DNA of 64,000 nt from Acinetobacter sp. ANC 4558 (GTDB lineage: Bacteria > Pseudomonadota > Gammaproteobacteria > Pseudomonadales > Moraxellaceae), in NCBI RefSeq assembly GCF_002135375.1, contig NZ_NEGH01000001.1:299404-363403 (forward strand). The letters are read 5' to 3'. Shown piece by piece: positions 1 through 7,961 of the stretch (its first letter is position 1; each line of letters opens with the position of its first letter). Made by a program: the position numbers and the translations under genes. Under the pieces are notes generated by a model. The model ran no database searches. It saw only the letters and a program-made list of their open reading frames with translations, and had not been told where the DNA came from.

Positions 1-108
1 TTGCATCCTTAAACTTTCACGTTCAATGCCACGTAACATACCGATGAAGTGAGAAGAGTCCACCCAGCTTGGTAAAATATTTGCAATATTAGTTTGGGGT
101 TGACTCAT
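1..108 (-). CDS. gshA: Glutamate-cysteine ligase, N-terminal fragment (runs off the left edge)
   Basis: Only the first 36 codons are present; the gene continues left of the window. The reading frame starts MSQPQTNIANILPSWVDSSH and contains GIERESLR, the conserved N-terminal motif of bacterial glutamate-cysteine ligase (GIERETLR in the E. coli enzyme). The enzyme joins L-glutamate and L-cysteine with ATP in the first, committed step of glutathione synthesis in the cytoplasm. The ATG at 106-108 follows a purine-rich GCGAGAT stretch. The call rests on one strong motif in a short fragment. Confidence 0.82.
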   Translation of the reverse strand, partial: MSQPQTNIANILPSWVDSSHFIGMLRGIERESLRMQ

Positions 109-313
109 TACAATCTCGCTTTTTAAAAGGAACCATTAAAACCATCTATTGATTTAAATTGACCATGATATTTAGGTGACAAATTACAACTAGAAAGTCA
201 TTTAGGCAAATTAATTCAATTGTTTTTTGAAGTTTTTATCACAAACTTACTCTATAAGACAGAATGAATTTGTGATTTCATTGGCAATATACAAGTAATA
301 GGTTGTAAATATT

Positions 314-853
314 ATGGATTATGAGCATATTCTAGCATTTTGGTTTCATCCAGATACAGTACCTTTTCATTTCACGCAAAATAATATTTTTGATCAAAGT
401 ATTCACGATAATTTTCATAAAACTCATCATCAAGCGAGTCAATGTGAGCTATGGGAATGGCGCAACACAGCACAAGGGCGTCTTGCTGAAATCATTATTT
501 TAGATCAATTTTCTAGAAACTTATATCGTGATTCACCACAGGCATTTGCGCAAGATTCTCTTGCCTTATGTTTAGCTCAAGAAGCCGTTGCATTAAAAAT
601 AGATCAGCAACTCTCACCCGAGCAGTGTGCATTTTTATATATGCCTTTTATGCATAGTGAATCTAAACTTATTCATGAAAATGCTTTAAAATTATTCACA
701 GCATTAGGTAATCAAAATGCCTTAGAATATGAAAGAAAGCATAAAGTCATTATCGATCATTTTGGTCATTATCCGCATCGAAATGAAGTTTTAGGTCGTA
801 TTTCTACTGCTGAAGAACTTGAATTCTTAACTCAACCCAATAGTCGGTTTTAG
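314..853 (+). CDS. DUF924 family protein
   Basis: This is a 179-residue soluble protein with the DUF924 layout. It has an N-terminal LAFWF motif, a central GRLAEIIILDQFSRNLYRD block and YMPFMHSE followed by a histidine-rich C-terminal half. The family is widespread in proteobacteria and structurally resembles tetratricopeptide-like helical repeats; its biochemical role is not established. There is no signal peptide or membrane segment. Only 31 bases separate its stop from the next gene, a lipoprotein on the same strand, so the two may be co-transcribed. The family assignment is confident; no function can be read from the sequence. Confidence 0.85.
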   Translation: MDYEHILAFWFHPDTVPFHFTQNNIFDQSIHDNFHKTHHQASQCELWEWRNTAQGRLAEIIILDQFSRNLYRDSPQAFAQDSLALCLAQEAVALKIDQQLSPEQCAFLYMPFMHSESKLIHENALKLFTALGNQNALEYERKHKVIIDHFGHYPHRNEVLGRISTAEELEFLTQPNSRF

Positions 854-854
854 T

Positions 855-878
855 CTCCCCCCTTTACCTACAAAGGAG
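855..878 (+). promoter_or_regulatory. Hairpin that can mask the ribosome binding site of the 885 lipoprotein gene
   Basis: The stretch CTCCCCCCTTT ACCTAC AAAGGAG directly follows the stop codon of the DUF924 gene. CCTTT (861-865) pairs with AAAGG (872-876), or CTCC can pair with GGAG, so the strong AAAGGAG ribosome binding site is folded into a stem. This is seen in the sequence; the regulatory effect is inferred. Confidence 0.35.
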
Positions 879-884
879 TACAAA

Positions 885-1442
885 ATGAAAAAAATAATCC
901 TCGGGTTACTCATCGGTACTGGTCTTATCATCAGTGGATGTACAACCCTCTCCAAGCCGTTGACTTTCAATCAATTAGGACAGTTTACAAGTCTGCCATT
1001 AAACAGCAATATTTTTCGTATTGGTTTTCAAACGAATGCAAATATCAGTTATGGTTCAGCTGAGGAAATTGCATTATTAAAGGCGGCTCAAACGACTGTT
1101 CAAAATGGGTTTCAATTTTTTAAAGTAATGAGCGATCCAAGCAACACAGTGCAACAACCAGCACGTCAGGCAGTGGTATATCCTGCTCCAGTGTATTACC
1201 CACCTAATTATTACCATCGCTACCCAGGATACTGGTCAGATCCATTTTATAATATGCCACAAGTCATAAATGTAGAACCAGCTCAAGTTGCCTATACCAT
1301 TGAATGCTTTAAAAATCAAAAAACGGCACCAAATGACGCATTTGATGCAGCACTAATTTTGAAATCTTTAGGACCAAAATATGGACTAAGCCCAACAGGC
1401 GAAGTATTACAGCCATCAACTCAAACACCAACTAAAAAATAA
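885..1442 (+). CDS. Outer-membrane-type lipoprotein, CC0125/CC1285-like
   Basis: The 185-residue protein begins with a lipoprotein signal peptide ending in the lipobox ISGC, so Cys19 is the likely lipidated residue after LspA cleavage. The segment NIFRIGFQTNANISYGSAEE, followed by ALLKAAQTTVQNGFQFF, resembles the conserved core of the CC0125/CC1285 lipoprotein family. A proline- and tyrosine-rich stretch (about residues 100-125) forms a low-complexity linker. A strong AAAGGAG ribosome binding site lies 7 bases before the ATG but sits in a small hairpin (see separate entry). Function is unknown. A terminal PTKK tail precedes the stop, and a DUF445 gene follows closely. Confidence 0.72.
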   Translation: MKKIILGLLIGTGLIISGCTTLSKPLTFNQLGQFTSLPLNSNIFRIGFQTNANISYGSAEEIALLKAAQTTVQNGFQFFKVMSDPSNTVQQPARQAVVYPAPVYYPPNYYHRYPGYWSDPFYNMPQVINVEPAQVAYTIECFKNQKTAPNDAFDAALILKSLGPKYGLSPTGEVLQPSTQTPTKK

Positions 1443-1457
1443 AATTTGGACAACCAT

Positions 1458-2762
1458 ATGACCATAGAGAGATCAAGCTCGCCTAATCTACAACGGAGTA
1501 AAAAACTTGCAACAATTGCATTAATTGTTGCAATAGTGGCGTGGTTTGCTCTCATTCTAAGTGTTAAATTATGGCCCGAATATTCATGGATCATCCATAT
1601 TTTAATGCTTGCAGCAGAAGCAGGTGTCGTAGGTGGTTTAGCAGATTGGTATGCCATTACGGTATTATTCCGTAATCCTTTTGGTAAAATTCCAATTCCT
1701 CACTTTTTACGTGATCATACTGAAATTATTCCACGTAATAAAACACGCATAGCCGAGTCTATGGGGCATTTCGTACAAGAAAACTTTCTATCTCCACAAA
1801 TTGTAGAAAAAAGTTTAAAAAATACTGACTTATCTTTAGCCATCGGAAATTGGTTGGCTCAAACAGAGAATAGTCAACAAATTACAAAGATGATTCAGCA
1901 AACAACACCGAAAATTTTTGAGTTTATTGGGCAAGAACAAATTAGTCATTTTATTCAAAGTAACAGTGTACAGTGGGTTAAAAATACGGAAATTAATATG
2001 CTGAGCAGTGAAATGCTACGCGCAGTATTAGACAATGATTTCCATCAAGATGTGCTACAACGAGGACTTGATCTCTTACATGACTGGATGTTAGCACATC
2101 CACAAAAAGTTCAAGAATTGACCAAAAAAATGTTCAAAGAATTAGGCGTATGGGGTTTAGCGAAAAGTGCCAGTTGGTTCGGGTTTGATATGCAACAACG
2201 CTCCATTGATTCATTTATTCAGAAAATTGAATCCATACTTGCAGATCCTACACATCCTTGGCGCATTCAAATTGAAACCTATGGTCAACACCTGATTACA
2301 CAGCTCACCGATCATGAAAGTGAAACAAGTAAAAAATTGAATCAGACTAAAAATGCACTGCTCGATAGCCCTCAAGTTCTCAACTTTATTGGTGGTGCCG
2401 TTGCAATTTTATGTACTGCAATCAAAGAAGATTTAGAAAAACCAGATTCAGGTATAGCACAAAACATTCGCATTGCCATTCAACAAGTAGGGCAAAATAT
2501 TATTGAAAATAAGAATGTTAGAATACTCTTGAATGATAAATTTAGCCATGTTGCGATTTCATTGTCAGACCAGTACAGCGAGAAAGTAATTCGTTTTATT
2601 AGTGAACGTATTCATGAATGGGATTCTCGTGAAATGATTGATAAGATTGAAAATGAAGTTGGCGGTGATTTACATATGATTCGCGTCAATGGGGTTGTTG
2701 TTGGTGCAGTGATTGGTTTAACACTTGGAATTATTCGTGCAATAATCGATCTATTGTTATAA
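1458..2762 (+). CDS. DUF445 family membrane protein (YjiN-like)
   Basis: The 434-residue protein has two N-terminal membrane segments, roughly residues 15-35 and 42-60. They are followed by the family hallmark EAGVVGGLADWYAITVLF and the RNPFGKIPIPH motif, then a long helical, probably coiled-coil domain. A final hydrophobic segment at the C terminus (GAVIGLTLGIIRAIIDLLL) ends the protein. This is the DUF445 architecture, as in E. coli YjiN, an inner-membrane protein of unknown role. I take the ATG at 1458 rather than the in-frame TTG at 1446, because TGGA lies upstream and ATG is the stronger start. It sits 15 bases after the lipoprotein gene, so co-transcription is likely. Confidence 0.85.
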   Translation: MTIERSSSPNLQRSKKLATIALIVAIVAWFALILSVKLWPEYSWIIHILMLAAEAGVVGGLADWYAITVLFRNPFGKIPIPHFLRDHTEIIPRNKTRIAESMGHFVQENFLSPQIVEKSLKNTDLSLAIGNWLAQTENSQQITKMIQQTTPKIFEFIGQEQISHFIQSNSVQWVKNTEINMLSSEMLRAVLDNDFHQDVLQRGLDLLHDWMLAHPQKVQELTKKMFKELGVWGLAKSASWFGFDMQQRSIDSFIQKIESILADPTHPWRIQIETYGQHLITQLTDHESETSKKLNQTKNALLDSPQVLNFIGGAVAILCTAIKEDLEKPDSGIAQNIRIAIQQVGQNIIENKNVRILLNDKFSHVAISLSDQYSEKVIRFISERIHEWDSREMIDKIENEVGGDLHMIRVNGVVVGAVIGLTLGIIRAIIDLLL

Positions 2763-2858
2763 CCTTTTGATCTTCATTTACTTATCTAAAATATTGACAA
2801 AATAATATAATCAACTCATGTTATGTTTAAGGTACTTTTACGCCTTTTAATTCACGCT

Positions 2859-4013
2859 ATGATTGAAATTCATTCTAAACTTCCCTCCCAAGGCGTCACT
2901 ATTTTTAGTGTGATGTCTGCACTTGCACAAAAATTAAATGCATTAAATCTATCTCAAGGGTTTCCAGACTTTCCTGCTCCCGCTGCTTTACTTGAAGCAC
3001 TGAGTCAAGCAACATTGAATGGTCATAATCAATATGCCTCTGGAGATGGTCTATTCAATTTAAGAGCATTATTAGCACAACAGTTTTTAAAACGAGATCA
3101 TATTCAGCTTGATCCCCTTCAAGAGATAACGGTTACACCAGGCGCAACCATTGGTATTTTCAGTGCAATACAAGCAACTGTTCATGCGGGTGATGAAGTT
3201 ATTATTTTTGATCCAAGTTATGATAGCTACGCTCCAAGTGTTCAACTGGTCGGTGCAAAAGCAATTCACATTCCGCTTCAAGTACCTCATTTTCATGTAG
3301 ATTGGGATCTCGTCAAGCAAGCAATTAATGAAAAAACACGAATGGTGATTGTAAATACGCCTCACAATCCAACGGGTTCAAGTTGGTCAAAACAAGATTG
3401 GTACAATTTAATTGATTTAATTCAAGATAAAAATATCATCGTCCTATCTGATGAAGTCTATGAACATCTCATCTATGATGGTCAACAACACTACTCAGCA
3501 TTATCATTTCCTGAATTACGTCATCGTAGTTTTGTAGTAGGTTCTTTTGGAAAAACGTTTCATGTCACAGGTTGGAAAACTGGGTATTGTATTGCTGCAC
3601 CAGAATTAATGACCGTATTTCGTCAAATCTATCAGTTTGCCAATTTTTGTGGTGTAACACCCATTCAAATCGCACTTGCACAATTTATGCAAGAGCATCC
3701 TGAACACATTGATGAGTTGGCAAATTTTTATCAAAATAAACGCGATTTATTTAATCAAGGTATTCAGAAATCTCGATTTTTATTTACGCCATCGCAAGGT
3801 ACTTATTTCCAAAATTTAGATTATTCGCAGATTAAACCAGAACTCAATGATGTCGACATGTGTCAATATTTAGCAGAGCAGCATGGTATTGTTGCTATTC
3901 CTGTTTCTGTGTTCTATCAAAAACCACCGTCGAACTTAAAAATGATTCGTTTTTGTTTTGCTAAAAAAGATGAAACTTTAATTCAGGCAGGCAAAATTTT
4001 ATCTCAAATTTAA
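2859..4013 (+). CDS. ybdL: Methionine-type PLP aminotransferase (YbdL/MtnE-like)
   Basis: This 384-residue fold-type I aminotransferase uses pyridoxal phosphate to move the amino group of methionine or bulky neutral amino acids to a 2-oxo acid. Recognisable pieces, in order, are LNLSQGFPDFPAP, VTPGATIGIF, FDPSYDSYAPS, NTPHNPTGS, SDEVYEH and SFGKTFHVTGWKTGY. The last holds the PLP-binding lysine. A conserved IRFCFAKKDETL lies near the end. Nearly every block matches E. coli YbdL. The reading frame is open from an ATG at 2823, but homology begins at MIEIHSKLP, so I chose the ATG at 2859. The 2823 start would sit only a few bases past a TATAAT (2806-2811) that looks like a -10 element. Confidence 0.88.
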   Translation: MIEIHSKLPSQGVTIFSVMSALAQKLNALNLSQGFPDFPAPAALLEALSQATLNGHNQYASGDGLFNLRALLAQQFLKRDHIQLDPLQEITVTPGATIGIFSAIQATVHAGDEVIIFDPSYDSYAPSVQLVGAKAIHIPLQVPHFHVDWDLVKQAINEKTRMVIVNTPHNPTGSSWSKQDWYNLIDLIQDKNIIVLSDEVYEHLIYDGQQHYSALSFPELRHRSFVVGSFGKTFHVTGWKTGYCIAAPELMTVFRQIYQFANFCGVTPIQIALAQFMQEHPEHIDELANFYQNKRDLFNQGIQKSRFLFTPSQGTYFQNLDYSQIKPELNDVDMCQYLAEQHGIVAIPVSVFYQKPPSNLKMIRFCFAKKDETLIQAGKILSQI

Positions 4014-4137
4014 GTCTCCATTTTAGTTTTATTCAAATTTAAACTTCATGCTGATCATGCACGCAATTTTTAGCTTTAATTTGTGTTAGTGTATGGTCAC
4101 TTTAAAGTATAAAAATGTAATAAATTGGATATCATGA

Positions 4138-5508
4138 ATGTCGTTAAAACAGCAACCACTTGTTAATCAACCTAACCTTTGGAAAACCTTTTTCGTTTTT
4201 CTTCTTCCTCTGATAGCGACAAATATTTTACAGAATTTATCGGGTACGATTAATACAATTTTTGTTGGACAAATGCTCGGTGTTCAAGCAATTGCTGCTG
4301 TTTCCGTCTTCTTTCCTATTTTATTTTGCCTCATGGCTTTTGTGATTGGTTTATCTGTAGGTGCAACCATTTTAGTCGGTCAAGCTTGGGGTGCCCAAGA
4401 CCTTGAAAAGGTTTACGACATTGTTGGATCAACATTATATTTAACACTCATTGGCGGAACAGTAATCGCCATTTTGAGTGTTGTATTTGCTGAACCTATT
4501 TTAGTGGCTTTAGGGACAGATCCAAGTGTTCTTCATCTATCCCTTTCATTTGTGCAATGGATGTTAGCGAGTAGTCCTCTATTATTTATATATATTGTTT
4601 ACACGTCTATTTTACGTGGCGTAGGCGACAGTAAAACACCTTTATTAGCGTCAACAATCACCATTATTGTGGGAATGATTATTACACCTGTTTTAATTGC
4701 TGGACATTTTGGATTCCCCAAATTAGGGATTATTGCACCAGCTATTGCAACAGCAATTGGTTTTTTTAGTGTCCTCGTTTTTTTAGTCATCTATTTGAAT
4801 AAGCGAGACCATCCTTTAAAACTCAATATGCTACTCATTCGTCGTATTCGTTATCAGCCCCAGCTCATTAAAGCCATTTTACACTTAGGTGTTCCGACTG
4901 GTATTCAAATGGTGACCACTTCATTTGCTGGATTAGTCATTGTTGGTTTAGTCAATAAACATGGTGCAAATGCAACCGCCGCTTATGGTGCAGTCAATCA
5001 AGTATTAAACTATATTCAATTTCCTGCATTATCTATTGCGATTGCAGCTTCAATTTTTGCTGCTCAAGCTATTGGAGCAGGTAAATCGGATTTATTGGCG
5101 AAAGTTACTCGCACCGCATTAAGTATGAATATATTGTTCACAGGGTCATTAGTGATTTTAGCTTATTTATTCTCTAAATATTTAATGGCTTTGTTTATTA
5201 CAGATTCTCATGTAATAGATTTAGGACAACAACTTCTATTTATCGTTCTGTGGTCACTTCTCTTTTTTGGCGCAAGTGCAATTTTTGCATCAATTATGCG
5301 CGCAAGTGGTACGGTTACTGTTCCAATGATTATTAATATTGTCGCAATTGTTGGAATAGAGCTTCCATGTGCTTATTACTTTAGTGAGTGGTGGGGACTA
5401 AAAGGAATTTGGTACGGATATGCTGCAGCATTTGTCAGTTTGTGTTTAATGCAGGGTTTGTATTACCAATTTGTTTGGAAAACAAAAACCATCAAAGCGC
5501 TTGTTTAA
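4138..5508 (+). CDS. MATE family multidrug/cation antiporter
   Basis: The 456-residue protein is almost entirely hydrophobic and fits twelve membrane helices in two similar halves. Typical MATE elements include LIATNILQNLSGTINTIFVGQMLG at the start of the first half, the GLSVGATILVGQAWGAQD block and LHLGVPTGIQMVTTSFAG at the start of the second. Members of this family export drugs, dyes or metabolites in exchange for protons or sodium ions across the inner membrane. The substrate cannot be read from the sequence. It stands alone, 124 bases after the aminotransferase gene, and the next gene is on the opposite strand. Confidence 0.85.
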   Translation: MSLKQQPLVNQPNLWKTFFVFLLPLIATNILQNLSGTINTIFVGQMLGVQAIAAVSVFFPILFCLMAFVIGLSVGATILVGQAWGAQDLEKVYDIVGSTLYLTLIGGTVIAILSVVFAEPILVALGTDPSVLHLSLSFVQWMLASSPLLFIYIVYTSILRGVGDSKTPLLASTITIIVGMIITPVLIAGHFGFPKLGIIAPAIATAIGFFSVLVFLVIYLNKRDHPLKLNMLLIRRIRYQPQLIKAILHLGVPTGIQMVTTSFAGLVIVGLVNKHGANATAAYGAVNQVLNYIQFPALSIAIAASIFAAQAIGAGKSDLLAKVTRTALSMNILFTGSLVILAYLFSKYLMALFITDSHVIDLGQQLLFIVLWSLLFFGASAIFASIMRASGTVTVPMIINIVAIVGIELPCAYYFSEWWGLKGIWYGYAAAFVSLCLMQGLYYQFVWKTKTIKALV

Positions 5509-5904
5509 ATTTATAATATCTTTTCACCTATTTTAGAATTTTCATACTGCATTAAGTAAATTTAAATACCTATTTTGAAAGCTATTAATCATTCAATATT
5601 AATAGCTTTCAATCTAAATAAATCTTCTCAAAACTACCCTTGATAACCCACAGAAACTGAACCATTAAAACTGTGCTTCAGAAAGCTTCTTTAAATCAAT
5701 GTATTTCATCCGTAGGTTATACGTGAATACTTACAATTCTACGGTATAAATAACAAGCAAAAGGTCGGCTGTTTTTGATTTATGAATGAAATTTTTTAAC
5801 TAAAAACTTTACAGATCCACTGATTATTAATTCTTATTTTTTATAATATTCCCCCCTAGCTCCACTTTTAAAAAGATAAAGTTAGAGGAAACTATTTACA
5901 AATA
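5509..5904. other. Non-coding gap between convergent MATE and SDR genes
   Basis: I find no coding region here. The stretch is AT-rich and contains one perfect 13-base inverted repeat: GAAAGCTATTAAT at 5577-5589 and its complement at 5598-5610, with an 8-base loop. No U-rich tail follows on either strand, so it is not a standard intrinsic terminator, although it lies where a shared terminator for the two genes would be expected. A run of six C residues occurs near 5850. Confidence 0.6.
5577..5610. repeat. Perfect 13-base inverted repeat without U-tract
   Basis: The arms are GAAAGCTATTAAT (5577-5589) and ATTAATAGCTTTC (5598-5610), around an eight-base loop. It lies between two convergent genes. 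It could act as a transcript-stabilising 3' hairpin or an atypical terminator. Confidence 0.6.
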
Positions 5905-6765
5905 TTAATTAATTTTTTTCTGCCCAGTACCTTTCTTTTTTCTAATAGTTGTCGCCAATTCAATCACTTTTTGATAGTGTGTCGGCAAAATACGTTGGAT
6001 CAAATCAAGTGCTTTAGCATCATTTCCAATTAATAAACGTCGTTTATTTTTTTGTACTGCTTCTAAAATTTGACGAGCAGCATCCTCTGGTGGGCATCTC
6101 AATAATTTATTAAATGATCTTGTTGCTCTTTCTGGATCTACTCCTAATGTTTTTAAGCTACTATTTGACCGTGCAGAATTCGCAATATTAGTTCGGATAC
6201 CTCCAGGATGAACACTTAACGCACTTACTCCACTGTTTTCTAGATCTAATTCTTGTCGTAAAGATTCAGTAAAGCCGCGTACTGCAAATTTTGTTGCGTT
6301 ATACGCAGATTGTGTTGGCTGAGCCATTAAACCAAATAAGCTTGATATATTAATAATATGACCATCACCCGTTAATTTAATTAATGGTAAAAATTCTTTT
6401 GTGCCATAAACTACACCCCAGAAATTAATATTTACTATCCATTCCAATTCTTCATAACTTTCACCTTCTACTGTCGAAGCCAAAGCAACACCCGCATTAT
6501 TAAAAATCATATTCACCCCCCCATGATCATGTACGGTTTGCTCAGCCCAATGTCTGACCTCTTCTAATTTGGCTACATTTACTTTTTGAATCGTCACATT
6601 CACACCAGAGGCTTTCATGCGTTCAAGTGTTTCAGCCAAACCTTGCTCATTGACGTCTGCCAATGATAAATGACAACCCTGTTGAGCTAAAAGAATTGCT
6701 AACTGTTGTCCTATCCCTGAACCTGCTCCCGATATTGTAGCCACCTTATCTTTAAAATTTTTCAT
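5905..6765 (-). CDS. Short-chain dehydrogenase/reductase (SDR), classical type
   Basis: The 286-residue protein has the classical SDR signatures. These are the dinucleotide-binding GAGSGIGQQ near residue 14, the NNAGVA motif, a catalytic Ser (INISSLFG) and the YNATK active-site motif, followed by HPGGIRTNI. Such enzymes reduce or oxidise hydroxyl/keto groups with NAD(P)H; the substrate is unknown. The lysine-rich C terminus (RKKKGTGQKK) is unusually basic. The divergent neighbour is phoB, 475 bases away, and no operon partner is evident. Similar proteins in Acinetobacter are often labelled acetoin or generic SDR oxidoreductases, which is not proof of substrate. Confidence 0.85.
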   Translation of the reverse strand: MKNFKDKVATISGAGSGIGQQLAILLAQQGCHLSLADVNEQGLAETLERMKASGVNVTIQKVNVAKLEEVRHWAEQTVHDHGGVNMIFNNAGVALASTVEGESYEELEWIVNINFWGVVYGTKEFLPLIKLTGDGHIINISSLFGLMAQPTQSAYNATKFAVRGFTESLRQELDLENSGVSALSVHPGGIRTNIANSARSNSSLKTLGVDPERATRSFNKLLRCPPEDAARQILEAVQKNKRRLLIGNDAKALDLIQRILPTHYQKVIELATTIRKKKGTGQKKIN

Positions 6766-7240
6766 TCATTATCATCCAGTTATTAAAAGTATTATTCGCC
6801 TTGAGATTCATCATATTCTATTTTACCGTGCAGTTTATTGTCCTTTAGTGACTCATTCGATCAGCATAAAATGGATCATTTTATCTCTATAAACATTTCA
6901 AAATTAATTTCATAAATTATGTGATTAAAATATTAATTATTTCGAATATAAATCAAAAAATTTAAGGAACTTTTTATCTTCTTTTTTATTATGTTGCGCA
7001 TGAAATGAATTAAAAAACAGAAATCAAAAAAATATAAGCCAAATTGCAATATGTTAAAAAATTCACATAAAATAATAAAAGATTTATTTATAACACGATA
7101 TTGGTGTAAAATTTGCCATATATTTATTTAAAAAAATCAATTCCTGTACCTTTTGCAATGATATTGTCATAATTAGTCTTTGTAATAAGCCTGTCATAAA
7201 TAGAAAACGGCTCACCGTTAACAATATAGGGTATTGCTTT
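6766..7240. other. AT-rich divergent promoter region between SDR and phoB
   Basis: No coding region of note. The segment is very AT-rich. Its right end carries two TGTCATA copies (7165-7171 and 7192-7198) and a PHO-box-like element just ahead of phoB, described separately. AAAATGGATCATTTT near 6867 is an imperfect palindrome in the half facing the SDR gene. Confidence 0.55.
7180..7197 (+). promoter_or_regulatory. PHO-box-like element upstream of phoB
   Basis: TTGTAAT AAGC CTGTCAT gives two seven-base repeats spaced 11 bases apart, matching the PhoB-box pattern (CTGTCAT, four AT-rich bases, CTGTCAT) with mismatches in the first repeat. A further TTGTCAT lies upstream at 7164-7170. The element is 43 bases before the phoB GTG start, consistent with PhoB autoregulation under phosphate limitation. 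Confidence 0.6.
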
Positions 7241-7951
7241 GTGAAAGATGACTATATATTAATCGTCGATGACGAACTTCCAATTCGAGAAATGATCCAT
7301 ACCTCTTTAGATATGGCAGGATTTCATTGTTTACAAGCAGAAGATGCTAGACAAGCGCATCAAATGATCGTTGATCAGCGTCCGTCATTGATTCTTTTAG
7401 ATTGGATGATGCCTGGCGGTATTAGCGGTGTAGACTTATGTCGCCGACTCAAACGAGATGAAAGTTTTTCCGAAATTCCAGTGATTATGTTAACTGCACG
7501 TGGCGAAGAAGATCATAAAGTTCAAGGTCTAGATGCTGGTGCAGATGATTACATGACGAAACCTTTTTCTACACGTGAGTTAGTCTCAAGAATTAAAGCT
7601 GTGCTCAGACGCTCAAATGCACTTAATGGCGAGAAAACCATTGATGCAAATGGTTTAATTCTAGATCCAGTTAGCCAACGCGTAAGTTTTGGTCAAAGTA
7701 TTCTAGAAATGGGTCCAACAGAATATCGCTTACTTGCCTTCTTCATGACACATCCTGAACGTGCTTACACACGTGCACAATTATTAGACCAAGTTTGGGG
7801 TGGTAATGTGTATATTGAAGATCGTACAATTGATGTCCATATTCGACGCCTACGTAAAGTTTTAGAACCTTTTGGTGCCGATCGTTATGTACAAACTGTC
7901 CGTGGTACAGGATATCGTTTTTCTACTCGAGCAGATGTTGCATTAGGTTAA
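7241..7951 (+). CDS. phoB: Phosphate regulon response regulator PhoB
   Basis: This 236-residue OmpR-family regulator has a receiver domain (about 1-120), with the acidic pair D10/D11, phosphoacceptor Asp54 in LLLDWMMP and the conserved Lys in MTKPFS. A winged-helix DNA-binding domain follows (about 135-230), with [12 protein letters not shown] and the terminal RGTGYRF. Phosphorylated PhoB activates phosphate uptake and scavenging genes. The start is GTG at 7241, which places the conserved DYILIVDDE block at the usual distance. The histidine kinase gene begins 10 bases after the stop, forming a phoB-phoR operon preceded by a PHO-box-like site. Confidence 0.93.
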   Translation: MKDDYILIVDDELPIREMIHTSLDMAGFHCLQAEDARQAHQMIVDQRPSLILLDWMMPGGISGVDLCRRLKRDESFSEIPVIMLTARGEEDHKVQGLDAGADDYMTKPFSTRELVSRIKAVLRRSNALNGEKTIDANGLILDPVSQRVSFGQSILEMGPTEYRLLAFFMTHPERAYTRAQLLDQVWGGNVYIEDRTIDVHIRRLRKVLEPFGADRYVQTVRGTGYRFSTRADVALG

Positions 7952-7961
7952 ATGTGTTGTT

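Noticed and set aside
2794..2811. TTGACA followed by TATAAT before the aminotransferase gene
   Set aside because: The two boxes are only six bases apart, so they cannot be a -35/-10 pair; TATAAT alone may still be a -10 element.
3087..3365. 92-codon minus-strand ORF within the YbdL-type gene
   Set aside because: It lies antisense to a gene with full-length homology, and its composition (Cys/Asn/Ile-rich) is typical of a chance ORF.
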